From Elysia crispata (taxonomy: Eukaryota; Mollusca; Gastropoda; Plakobranchidae), in contig JAWDGP010006291.1 of NCBI GenBank assembly GCA_033675545.1, positions 90,001 through 154,000 of the forward strand: a DNA stretch of 64,000 bases. Reading direction: 5' to 3'. A program made the position numbers and the translations under genes. Position 1 is the first letter of the stretch; every line of letters begins with the position of its first letter. This document shows, one piece after another, positions 40,800-59,106 of this stretch. The notes under the pieces were generated by a model. The model saw nothing but the letters and a program-made list of their open reading frames with translations. It did no database searches and had not been told where the DNA came from.

Positions 40800-42020
40800 A
40801 AAACATTTAAGAATGAAGAGGAACTGGAATCTGAACAACTGTAGTTTAAAATTATGTTTGGCAGAATATGTATGCAAGAGAACTGCAATACCAGCAAGCA
40901 ACACAGCTGTCCATATTTGTCATTATGTAATTGTCCAGGTAAAAAAAGTGAAAGCTCAAAACCTAAAAAGCCTAGAAAATACTTGGGCAATGGCGAATTA
41001 GATAACCATTGTACTTCTTTATTGAAAGTGAGTAGTGATATTGTAAAAAAAAATATCTCGTAACAATAGACTACTGTTTAGATCACAATAGATCATTCAA
41101 TTGATTTTGTCCACCTGAGTGATTCAGAAATAACAAGATATGATGTTGCTTGAAAGCTTTCTCATGGCATAAAGCCAACTAAGGTATTGGATATAATAAT
41201 ATAAATGTAATTTCAAACATTGACAGGGACAATTTAATTATCCAGAAGGATATAAAACAATGCAAAAATTGACAGAGACAATTTAATCATACAGAAGTAT
41301 GTAAAACAATTTATAAAGAACTCAAACAGAGGGATGAAAAGTTAAGTGTAGATATTACACAAAACGGCTAAGAAGAAAAAAAAATCCAACATTGTGCATA
41401 CAAAAAGAAAATCCTTGAGGAAATTTATGTTAAATCATGTTTCTGAAATTATATGTAATGATTCCGCTAGTGAAACAACCCTATATGACATCCTTTTAAG
41501 TGTCTTCACTGATGGTGGATATATGAATAAATAATCCCTAATATATGGACCATATCAAACAGAATATATTTAATTGGGTTGGATATATTGTTAAATAAAC
41601 TAAAAAATGATGTGAAACAGATTTATATGTTGCTGTAATGTATCTATGACTGATATGGTAGATATGTTCTATTTGCTTGATAGGCATCTTTTAATAGCCC
41701 ATACAAGGGTCTTCATTGTTTGTAGCACATTAAAAGGAATGGAAAAAAAAAGCATTAGTTTGAATAAATAATACCAAACAAAAGGGTATGCAATTTAGAT
41801 GGAACTGTTCACATCTACTTTAAAGAAATATGCTGTACATAAATTGAATATCGGTATCAGAAAAGAAATTGAGGCACTAAATATTTTTAAGTGTTACGTT
41901 AAAAAAAATGACACTTATTATAAACCTTTAACATTGATACTTATGATAGAACAAGAATGTAAGCAGTGCAGAAAACAAAAGACATCATTTGATTGCCAAA
42001 ACAATAGAAATATTTAAACA
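40800..42020 (+). pseudogene. Unrecognised coding-like remnant
   Basis: Two open stretches stand out. One (about 40854-41060) is Cys-rich: CMQENCNTSKQHSCPYLSLC then NCPGKK and Lys/Pro-rich sequence. The other (41799-42015) reads 72 codons, ending with a Cys-rich EQECKQCRKQKTSFDC. Between them are broken frames and a 49-bp duplication. They could be a decayed mobile-element protein or unannotated exons of a plus-strand gene. I do not recognise the family. Confidence 0.25.
41219..41316 (+). repeat. 49-bp tandem duplication
   Basis: Two units beginning ATTGACAG(G/A)GACAATTTAA, 49 bp apart, both running through CAGAAG and TAAAACAAT. Confidence 0.85.
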
Positions 42021-43359
42021 GGTATATTTTATGGATGTAGCTGTAAGAAGGTAGTGAGCGCCTAAGGGATGAAAGTTAAGGGACAAAAGTTTACTTCTAA
42101 TCAACTTTTTCAATTTGAGCCCAACCCCCCCTTTTCAAAGTCATTACTATGAAGGGGATAAATTAAAAGAAATTGAACATAAAATTACAAGTACTACTCC
42201 AAGTGTGTGTACAGGTATTTTTATACTTTTCAATAAAAAGGTGAAACTCGAGTCATTGTGTCATATTGTTGTTTGATTCTTAACATAAGTGATCTTCATG
42301 CGGAAGGGGTGCAAAAAATCTGTTATGTCCATTATGCAAATAATGAATTTTGATATAAATAATCGCCACTGATATTGATGAGTATGTTTTATTGAATTGT
42401 CATAACCATTATTTTATTGTACACCATATGAACATGATTGGAATGAAGGTGTATTTGTAGTTAAAATATTTTCATGCACATTTATAAAATTGCATAAACC
42501 TTTAGTTTAGGCTCAGGAAACTTCACACAAAAATACTTTCCTTTTTTTTTATTTTGGAGATACATTGCCTCACTTGTTTCCATGGAGGTTAAATTGTCTA
42601 CAAAAAAAAAATTGACTACATGTATGTAACTATATCATAATCAATATGGAACTATTATTTTTGAAGGAAAACAAGAATATAAATGATATTTTGTCCAGTC
42701 AATACCCTATTCGTTACTGTCATTTTTAACTAGTAGGCCCATGCTTTTCATAAATGACATATGTTGTTTTTTTATGTAAATGTCATGAACATAATCATAT
42801 GGTTATTATAATCTAAATACATGTTATTTCTTTAAACTATTGTGTCATAACTTCATTGCCAAACCCAATTATATTTCCAGTATCTTGTATCTCCAGAAAA
42901 TGCCACTTATTTCAATCCATTATTTCTCTTAAATATTACCCATACTTGACAGATAGTTGAATGATTTAAAATGGTTTGTTCACTTAAAGTAAAAAGTTAT
43001 TTCACTTTTAAGTAAAGCCTTCGCATCTGGAAGATGCTGAGACCTTTTGGTCCTTAAAAGTAAAAAGTTTAGGGAACTGATGCCTGTTTAGAAATCTGTT
43101 GCAGTGTCACCTTATAAGCCTGATATGGGTACATAGACTAACAAGACTAGCCTGTGGCTATTAAATTGTTTCTGACCTAAAAATCAAATATTTTCTAAAG
43201 CCTATGACACCATGCTAAGTGGTCTAAGGCCCATTTATCAGTTTGACAGCTGTTCCATCGAATACCAGAAACTTAAGATTACAGAATTAATATCTCTGAA
43301 CTTGCACACCCAAGATGTAAAGGTAAGAATGAATTTTTGGATCCCTAAATAAAAGCATC

Positions 43360-43645
43360 CTCCTCACGGATCGTTACCTTGACGAGGTGAGCGAGCTTGC
43401 GTGCCTTGGTAACCCTGAGAGCTCTGCCGGCGAGAGCCTCGTGCTCCTGGTAGGGCCACCCAAGCCGGACAGGTCAAAGGATAGAGGCCAGACTAGATAC
43501 GATCCACCCCCTCCCCCTACTTGTAGGTTTAGCATAGGGCTAACAACTCTTGTAAAAATGCTATTGTTACAGAAACAGCAACTTAAAGCTGTCCTAATTG
43601 CCCACGGCAAAAAGGGCAGTAAGTAAGTAAGTAAGTAAATAAAAG
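43360..43645 (+). mobile_element. Retroelement-like block with (AAGT)n tail
   Basis: GC-rich compared with its surroundings. Contains GATCGTTACCTTGACGAGGT and later GGCTAACAACTCTTGT, a pattern I associate with the 5' leader of a dispersed molluscan non-LTR element. It ends in GTAAGTAAGTAAGTAAGTAA (43619-43638). A short body with a tetranucleotide tail is typical of a SINE-like or internally deleted insertion. Confidence 0.45.
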
Positions 43646-43837
43646 CATCGGTGAACCAAATGATGATACATGTATATTTAAATAACATTTCAAATTTTAT
43701 TTCCATATTATTCATTTTGCATCATTAATAACATGAACAAGAAGATAAATATACGCGTAATGTTCCTTTTGATGATGAATAAAACTAAAAAGGAAAAGAA
43801 CTATTGGATATTGTAGAGTAATATTTCAATTAAGATA

Positions 43838-44303
43838 CAGTATAATCCGCTTATATCGACATGCCATCAGAAGAAAATATAATGTTGATATATCAAAATG
43901 TTGATAAATAAAATTATAGGAATAAAGAGAGAGAGAAAAAAAAGGGACGTCACTCTGAAAAAGGGGCTATGGTGGGTGCACTGTCTACAGTGTGTATGTC
44001 TCTCAATATGCGTGAGAGGGGTAGATCTAGATCACTCTACAAATGTGGCTTAGCAAAGCGTGTACCAAGCGCGATTTTTTTTTCCCTTTTTGATGCCTGG
44101 CAGAGACGGATTTCTCAGTCTCTGAAGCCTGGTTTTGGCTAGTTCTTCATGCGCGGCATGTCGATAAAGCGGAGAAATCATAAAATCATGTCGATATAAT
44201 AGAATTTATTTAGTAACGATAAAGGACAAAATTTTGAATTAGCAATGGTGTCGATATCTGAAAATATCGATAAAGCGGCTGTTGATATAGATGGATTCCA
44301 CTG
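43838..44303. mobile_element. Tigger/pogo-type MITE (466 bp, TA target site)
   Basis: The left terminus CAGTATAATCCGCTTATATC continues with GACATGCC. The inverted right terminus is CAGTGGAATCCATCTATATC continuing with AACAGCC. TA dinucleotides flank both ends (43836-43837 and 44304-44305). TCGATA-rich subterminal repeats are typical of pogo/Tigger ends. There is no transposase frame. Confidence 0.65.
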
Positions 44304-44305
44304 TA

Positions 44306-50199
<5,894 letters not shown>

Positions 50200-52720
50200 A
50201 TGTCAGAGTCATTCAGACCTATCTCTGACACTGATATGGATCTAGATCTCGAGATTGACAATGTGAAATGATTGTCCTCTCCTTGCTCAGCCCGAGATCG
50301 GTCTGCCCTAAGTAATTTCGGTACAACACCTTCGCACTGCATTCTAGAATCTGACATCTCTGATTATGAATGGCCACGTCAGCTACAGGATACTCGCGAT
50401 AAACCAGGGCCGGCAGGGACATCTGATCCATTTACTGCAGGGCAGAAGTTTATGGTCAACAAAGGGGATAAGGAAGGTTTATTGCCAAGCTAAGCCACGT
50501 TTCTCCCCAAAATGACCCCAACTGGTCTTTAAGAAACTTAAGACATTATTTTATCACCACAAAAAAACATCTAATTGTCAGATACCAAGTGCTTCCCATA
50601 CAAACAGGGAAATATGGAAGTCACTGAAAGCTCCAGCCAACAGTACTGGTGTAAAAATGACCAACGTCCACATAAATTGATTGAAAGCAAAGATCACTCT
50701 TCACAGATGCGCAGACGATTTAGCCAAAAGTGGTGTTAATAAAGAACCGCTTACAAGACTTATGTAAGCCATGATCCTGTTAAGCCATACAAATCTGTTA
50801 AAAATCTATGCCATGACCTCATGGTTATGCGCTTCCTCCCTACTTTCAAAACCTTCCTGATGCAACAACAGAGGCAACAACGAATAGTTTTCTTTATGGC
50901 CACGACATTCAACAATGACAGCTAACTGCTTCTCTACAAAAAAGAGTTTCGAAACAAAAGTCCACACCTCCTAGTCCTTTAGGATGAGGGAAGAGAGGAG
51001 GAGCAAACCAGACCACCACCTCTTGCCCCTTCGTCCCGAAATACAAGATGACCAAACATCATTAAAGGCGCAGTTCAGTGCTCTGTTCATGAACACAGAA
51101 AAAGTAAAAGAATATTTACAATCTCAAAAGCTTAATTTGAGGGCGGTCAAATTCACCAATGCATGACGGATGACAGAACCTGTGAATAACAAATTGTTTA
51201 ACCAGAGTATAGCTATAAATTCCAAACACATACTCATGTTCCCCTAGACCAAATGTCGAAGGTAAATGATGAGAAAGATAAGCTCGATTCATTTAATCCA
51301 TTCAGAAAAGTACACCAGAAAAGGATGAGTTTGTGTCAGCCATTTTAGCTAGGGAGAAAAAGGATGGATCTCTTCAGGGTACTTTAAATCTCGAGAGTCT
51401 TACAATCTATAAGGAATTTAAGATGGAAACCTTTAATAAAGCATTGACACTAATCATACCAAATTGATTTATGGTAAGCATAGACATCTTTCACGCTTAT
51501 TTCAGTGTGACCAGTGTATTTCCAGATCAATAGCTTTTGAAGTTTAAATGGGGCAACGATTTGCAAAAATTAAGCTGTTAACACATTGGTCTATCCCAGG
51601 CACCAAGAAATTTTACCAAACTTACAAAACCTATCAATAGCACATTACACAGCTGGGGTCATATATCCACATGATTTCTTGACAACTCTTTGTTAGACGG
51701 TAAATCAATTGAATCATACAATAAGCAAACAAAATGTTATCAATACTGTAACTTTGTTCAGCAAATTGAGATTTGTTGTGCATCCTGATAAGTCAATTTT
51801 AGAGTCTATGCAGGTAATATCTTATCTGGGATTTGAAATATCCTTAGTTTGATTGAATATTACATTAACAAAGGACAGGAAGAGTAAGATTATCCCATAC
51901 TGCAAAGAATATCCAAGATCAACCTAGACTTGCAATACAAGAACTAGCATGTCCGATAGGTTTGTTGATAGCTGCTTTCCCTGGTGTCATGCATAGCCCA
52001 CTGCACTAACGGTATCGCTAGGTCAGCTTTTTCATGCCTGCTAAGAGTGTCAGACGATACAATGTCAAACTGAAACCTTCTATGCCTCAATCAGCAAGGT
52101 CATGCATATGGAAAATTGATGACATTTAGAATATGCTAGAAACTTGGTACCTGGTGGCCTTATTAGAATCACTTACTTCTAAAGTTGACACTAAACGTAA
52201 TGCTTCCAGCTTTACTATCTGGACAACACTATCAAACTTGACATGCTTTAAACATAAATCATATGAACTTGTCAGGCGATAAATGTGTATTTTTAGTGCA
52301 TAGTTTGTTCAAACATTCTCATAGAGGGGTACCTCAAGCACCCATTGAGTTGGTGGCATTTCCTGTCAACCGCATACTTTGTTTAGGCAAGCTCTCTCAA
52401 ATGTATACATTGAAAACGTTGATCTAAACTTAGAAGAGAAAAAACTAAATTACATATACGCTAGCAAAAGCCATACAAGTCATTGAGCAAAGCTCCACAA
52501 GAACAGATTAACACGTTGAATAAAAAAAGTAGTGTTAGAAAGATCAGGTACAGGTTCATCTGCGTATACAGCACACAACACGTGTAACCAGTATAAGTTA
52601 TGCAACCAACATTGATGTATCAATATCTACCATTATCAGTGCGGCGTGTTGGGCTAGTGATAGTAACTTGACAAATTGTATGAAAAGACACTAGAATATA
52701 ATTTTGGAGCTTCTATCATT
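50200..52720 (+). mobile_element. DIRS-like (tyrosine-recombinase) retrotransposon relic
   Basis: Heavily mutated frames appear in DIRS order. A gag-like Ser/Pro-rich part lies at 50200-51170. RT pieces follow at 51320-51450 (FVSAILAREKKDGSLQGTLN, then EFKMET) and near 51585 (GLSQAPRNFTKL). The catalytic box FLDN at 51675-51686 is where YLDD is expected. An RT thumb-like ISYLGFEI is near 51820, and a recombinase C-terminus lies at 52555-52700 (SSAYTAHNT, then after a frameshift an A-C-W-A-S-D-S motif). Stops, a mutated catalytic box and a broken recombinase make it inactive. The terminal repeats were not located. Confidence 0.7.
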
Positions 52721-53221
52721 GGCAATTTCATTAAACTGAAATGAATAAATATATGAAAACTATATTGTATGGTATATAAATATGCACATATTTTGTATAA
52801 TAATTGTTTTTACACTCCTAATTTGTCTTTGTGGCTCTAAATTCTAAGCGACACCATAGAGTCTGATGGCTGGTGATATAAGATTAGTGAAAGAAATGAG
52901 GCTTACATTGGTAAGATGATGATTGTTTTTTATTTTCTGGAAATCATGTTAATTGCCCTCCCTTACCTACCTTGTCGATCTAATCATAAGGTATGCATAG
53001 GTTAATCCTGTTGTTTGCATTGGTAAAAGAGTACAAATTTCCAATGTGAATGTCTACAACTACAAATGAGTTTCACTCTAAAGTCTGCCCAGCAGCATCT
53101 CTTGTGGTTCTCAATTTCAACTTCCGTTCCTTATGACCGTTTCCATAAAATCAAAAACAATCTTCACTTTACCAATATAAGCCTTGCTTATTTCATCAGT
53201 TCTTCTTTAGTTGCTGAGAGT

Positions 53222-53560
53222 GAGAGCTAGTTCTTAGAGACTTGAGCTTGTGCCATGATGAGAACATATTTTAGGAGACCTGATTTTCAACTGTGATGAG
53301 AGCAAGTTAGGGGGAGATTTCAGCTTTAACCATATGGAGAACACATCCTAAGAGACTTTAGTTTCATTTGTGATGAAAAAGAATTCTAGAACACTTAAGC
53401 TTCAACTATGGTGAGAGCATATTCTAGAAGACATTAGTTTCAGTTGGTGAGAGCAAGTTCAAGGAGATTTTATTTTCAACTGCAGTGAGAGCATGTTCTT
53501 GAAGAATTTAGTTTCAACTGTGATGATAGAGAGTTCTAGGGGATGTTAGTTTCAACTAGT
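53222..53560 (+). repeat. Degenerate 38-bp minisatellite, nine copies
   Basis: Units start at 53222, 53260, 53298, 53337, 53375, 53413, 53449, 53487 and 53525, with spacings of 38, 38, 39, 38, 38, 36, 38 and 38. Each opens with a form of GAGAGCA.GTTCTAGGAGA and continues TTTAGTTTCAACTGTGAT. The unit length is not a multiple of three and there are stops, so it is not coding. Confidence 0.9.
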
Positions 53561-54390
53561 TTTACTATATAAAATATGTCTCATTTACACTCAATACAGT
53601 AAAATCAAGTTTTTTGGGTTTCCAAAATGCAATACCATTTCATGAATCAACTTCACCTACAATTTTATATTCAAAATCTTTGTCAACATTTGAGTCATTC
53701 AGAGCAACAAATTTCTGGAAGGCTAGCTATAATTTTTCTAGGACAAAGAGGCCTAACAATATTAATTAATTTGATCATTTTTTCTTGTAAGAGTAACATA
53801 AACAGAAAATCAAATGAGCAATAGCTTAAATACTGTCTTTCTCATCACTGGGTTTATAAATCTCCAGAGGAAAAACAAACAAGGTTGCGGAAATGATTAT
53901 CAGGTTTGGCTTCTTTAAATGTTTGCGAAGAGTATTTTTGCTTTGAGAGAATCTGGGAACAATTTATTTAGAAATGGTATTAACTTATTGTGAATATCAA
54001 TCAAATTTTTTTTTCAGGCGTCTCCTTTATGACTTAAGTTAAATGAAATGAATCATTGTCATGGGTCATTCACAGCCAAATTTGAAAAGGAAAAATTTAG
54101 AAAAAAGCAGTTAAACGCACATCATAGATAAAAAGGCATATGTATAAAGTTAAAACTATAAACAGAATTGTGATTGCGACACATGCTATAAACTTAATGA
54201 CTGAAGCAGAGCGAAACAACACAGTGTGCTTTTAAATAACTGTGCATATCACATGAAAGTCACTTCTCTTTTTCACCAATAGATTTACATGTGAATGGCA
54301 AAGCCGTTAATGATCTTTAACAAGGGAGAAATGAACTAATAGTTTTGTAACGGTTGAATATTGCATTAAGTCAATATTACCCAATGAGGG

Positions 54391-54529
54391 TTAAGTTTTT
54401 CTATGTGCAGCAGTTGACTGGAAGTACTCTCTGAGGATTTGGCGACCCTTCAAGTCATTTACACGAGTGATGGGTGAGATGCAGAAGAAACATTCCTTCT
54501 TATTGAGGAGTTGTTGGGTAATGCACGTC
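54391..54529 (-). CDS. RNF123: RNF123 last exon (RING, second half, stop)
   Basis: Acceptor TGAAG, with a pyrimidine tract just upstream. Encodes [16 protein letters not shown], completing the RING, then a 29-residue tail ending at TAA 54393-54391. A possible AATAAA on this strand is at 53968-53963. Confidence 0.92.
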
Positions 54530-57500
54530 CTTCATACCGGGGAAAAAAATGAGAAATAGAGAAATATTTCCAAAGAGAGGTAAAGAAATAATATAGCCTA
54601 GGCATCTGGGATATAAACTCTCTCTCTCTGTCTCTCTCACACACACCCAAACACAAATATGTCAATATGTGATATATATGGATTGATGATAGCCTTCTTT
54701 TAAGTTGATATTTTCAGTCACATAAAATGAAGAAAAAAAATATTGAATCATCAATCCAGCTTTCAACAGTCTTGTTTAAGAATGAGGACAAATTATGCAT
54801 TATGCTCTAAGATTCCTACTTACTTTCTTTTTTTTTTCAAATGTACTTTTTCATTTTTCAAGAATTTTTCTCTGTTTTTAAACTTGATGTAAAAAAGTCA
54901 GAGAAACATACCTGCAAGATTTATGTCCACATGGTACAAACACAGCCTGTTGTCGATTTGCATAACATATGGTACACAATTCTTCATCTTTTACCACCTA
55001 TAGAGAGTTATAGAATAATAACATTATTTGGATAAAACCCTTTATGATATTTCAACATTCTCCTCTATAAAGACCACAGTCTTATGGCATCATTCAATAT
55101 AATGAAATATATAATCAAAACAAGAGTTTTTATCATTGGTTTGTACCATAACTCTATATAACAAAATATGTGACCAAAACAACATTTAGATTCATAAATC
55201 AATATATTCAAATTACATAAAGGAAAGATAATATAGTTATGAATACATGAAGAACTATAATCTATAAAAATTAAGTGATACTATAATATTTGATCACAAG
55301 ATATAGTAAGCAATAACAATATAAAACAAATTTTTATGACAATTTTTGTCATTGTCTATTATCACATTAAAATTCTTTAAAAATTATGAATGAGCCCTTT
55401 ATTGCAGATTTCAAGGTCTAATTTTATCAAGCCCTTTCAAACACTCCTAACCAGTTTCCAGTTGTATGGAGATATGGGCAGAGTGAAAAATGTACAAAGT
55501 ACAGACAATAAGATCATGGAGATATAGGCAGAGTGAAAAACTTGTGAAGTACAGGCAATAAGATCTTCACAAGAACTGAGTGAAGAGATCTCACCTCCTC
55601 TGTAGCAGTGAGGGAAACTTGCTGCTGTGACAAGTAGCTGAAGAGTTTCTCCACATCTTCCATCTCCTCCACACTGATCTCATCAACTGGTCACAACATG
55701 AGGAGTGCACAGATCAATAGAAAATGATAAACAGGTCAATGGTACTGCTCTGAAGTGAAATTTTTTTTAAGTGACAATGCGTAAAAAACAATCTTTACAC
55801 TTCTTTAAAAAAAACATTAATTTTTTTTTCCCAAAAATATTTCAAAAACATTTTTAAATGATTAGTGATAAAAAAAATTGAGAGAAAAATGTAATAAGAA
55901 CAAAATAAAAGAAAAGCAAATGGGAAAGGAATAAAAAAAATAATAATAACAAGAAATGATATAAACTTGGCTGATATTAAAAGGGTGAAGGGGACACATT
56001 GAAATCTTAAATGCTGTTGCCCTTCCACTGGAGTGGCAGAAAAATTGTAGAATAGAGTTTGAAAGACTGAATGTTCTCACATTTCCTGAAACTGAATGCT
56101 TTGTCAGGTTTTCCTCTGATAGCCATGTTTTCTCCCAAAACAAACTTCAGCGAATCAAGGCTAAAGCTAGAGTCCAGGAGTAATGACCTTGTTGCCTTCT
56201 CTTGGCTGAAAGAAAAGCATGCAGTTGGAGGATAAGGAACTTAGAATAGCACAGTTTTTAAAAAGTTTCTAGTCTTTCAAACAAAACTGACTTCATCAGA
56301 AACTTAACTTGGGGTACAGTTTAGATGCAAATAAATATCTTAATTCGTCCACAAATATATTCTACAGTATTGCCCCATAGTTCTAGCTTCAAGGTAAACT
56401 GCAGCTAGTGCAGGCACATTGCAGTACCATAATTTTCTATTTCTCACAATGCTGTTGCAATATGTGCAATTTACTGCATAGTTTCTTGTTCAGAAATCAT
56501 AATTTTGAAAAGACATGGATAAATTTCTGTTGAAGTAGCTCCTACCATCCTTTTGCATTCTCAAAGTCTTGTTTAGACTAGCAAACAAAACATGTCTTCC
56601 TTACTTCTTCCTTACTTATCTGGGGTGATGAGCCATACTGAAACAAAATTTTCCTGGAGCATAAGGACCAAACTGTTTTCATATCATTTGGAACTAACTT
56701 CTTAAGCACATTGTCATTCTATCTACTAGTACTATTCCATGACATCCCTACATTCTATAAAACTTGAAAAACAAGAAGATGAATCTGGATTATTAGATAG
56801 CACAAATAAGATTTAAAGAATGCTGAACATAGAAGATTGAACATTAACCCTGAAAGTATCTATAAAATTATGTCCAGAATTATTGTCACATTTTTTATGT
56901 CTAGAGTAATGTTTTCTTTTTATCCTTGCTTTAAATTGGTTAATGAAGGAAGTTACAACAGGTAGGAATAAGGAATAGAGTGAAAATTATTAAAGCAATT
57001 ACATGATTTAAGCTTTGTAGATGATATAGACCTTTTGTCAAGCAATCAACAGCAGATGAATAAGTCAAAAGATACACCCATAAAAACCTTAAGGTCTTGA
57101 AGTTGAGAAGACAAATATTGAAACAGCTTTGGAAGAAAAAAAATCCTTCATACGATGGCAGCTTTGTTTTATCTGGGCTGTGTGCTGGATAAATGATTTT
57201 ACGAAAGATAGTAAAGCAAGGACAGGTAACTCAACAATGACTTAGTTGACCTAGAGTCTTGAGCATTTTAAATCTCCAACCAAAACACCTTGACTGCCTT
57301 TTGTGTTCTTACTGAAATTTTACTCTTATGGCTTCTGTTTAGGGAAATAGATCTTAGGTTATCATGGTTATTTTTCCATTTTAGATTCACATGACTGGCT
57401 ATTAACTGGGAAAAGTCTCCATTCCTGATGACAAGAAGTGTTTTGAGACAGCTTCCTTTGGAGTTATCCACTTGTGGGTTGAAGAATCCATCCTATTTGC

Positions 57501-59072
57501 AGGGATCTCTCTATCTCTAATCAATATGTATCGAAAAAGCTCAAATGGTATTCTAAAATGGTGATGTTAGAGAGCATTTGTTTAATTTTTTTTTTGTTGA
57601 AAAGCACTTTTTCTAGTTGTTTTTCTATGGAAAGCATTTGGTTTTTCTTCCAAGGTCATAGTAAGTGCCTATGTATTACAGTTGTATGTGAGCACAGATT
57701 TCATGAGTTCTTTATATAGTTTAATATTAGTCTTTGTCTTAATTTATTGCCCCTAGACCAAACCTTTGTGAGTTTTACAACTGTAACTGCAAAGTTTTTT
57801 CTTTTTCTAATGTCTTCTTTGCCATCAAAAGTTACAAGTCATCTTCATCCTTTAAGTACGTTTCTCTCTCTTATAAACTTATAGCTCATCAGCCACTTGG
57901 GTGGATTGTCTCTTGATTCTGTAATCAACCTATAAAGCTGAACAGTATGAATGTTAGTGTGTTCTCTAAAAAGGAATATGTGAATAAAATCATGCCCAAA
58001 AGTGACTCAATATTTTGACAAAGCTGAAAGGCTCACCTGCTCCCACCACATCTAACGATTAGCTGAGCCATGATGCCCACAGTCACCGTGAGAATCGGGT
58101 AAAATGTTACAGTGTCAAGCCCTGGTGGAAAAAAGTTAATAAATAAAAACTACAATCATTGTGATGAGAATCACAACAAACAGACTCCAGAAGAAGTTAC
58201 AATCAATTTTTAAATTTTGACAGTCGATCTCCTAAATTACATGCACAAAAAGACTGCATTGATTATACAATTAACTTCAAAATTTACAAGGGTAATGTGT
58301 CTATATGCATTAAACAATAAAAAAAAGAACAAACTTCTTCAGCTGTTTGAGTTGAAAGTTTGATTTCCATGTCTTACATAATACAGGCGACTGTTGATTT
58401 TACTTTCAGTTCACATCATAGGTTTTAACTGATCATCATCACAGATCATGCTTCACTTCTGCCTTTTCTTATATAACCTTCATGATGCTAATTCATTGCT
58501 TTGTTTATTTTTCATCAGTGGATTAAAAATGTATCCATTTTAAAAATCAGATTCAACCAATTCATGCAGCTGATATATACAGCAGAGACTGGAAATTTTA
58601 ATTGATTTACTGGTTTTGCTCTTTCTGGATCTTCTGTTCTTACATTTGTGGATGATCATGATATCAGAAAATTATATTCAGACGACTATTTCACTATAAT
58701 CAAACTCACCATGAATTGGTAAAGCTACTGTGTTTTCAAACGGGCCTTCTTTCATTGTGACCCTTGACATTATTTGACTGAGCAGCTGTGGAAATGAAAA
58801 AAAAATATTATTCTAATTTTGTTTAAGTAAACTTTTTTTTGTCACAAAAAGAAAAAGACACAGATCTCTGGATTAATGTAGAAAAGAAAATGTACAGGTT
58901 TCTATTTATATAAAAAAATCTATCCAGGCCAGTGAGTTTTTGTACCAGTATATATCTGTTATAACTGTATGGAACAAGCAAGGCATGTATTAAATGAACA
59001 CACATAGACATAAAATCATCAGCACTTTTCTACAAACTATATGCGACCATGTTAGTTGTAATAAAGCTGGTT

Positions 59073-59106
<34 letters not shown>

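Noticed and set aside
43374..43715. 113-codon minus-strand frame
   Set aside because: Antisense to a GC-rich repeat block; the composition reflects the repeat.
53222..53560. CRISPR-like array from regular 38-bp spacing
   Set aside because: The repeats are contiguous with no spacers, the host is eukaryotic and the units are degenerate; it is a minisatellite.
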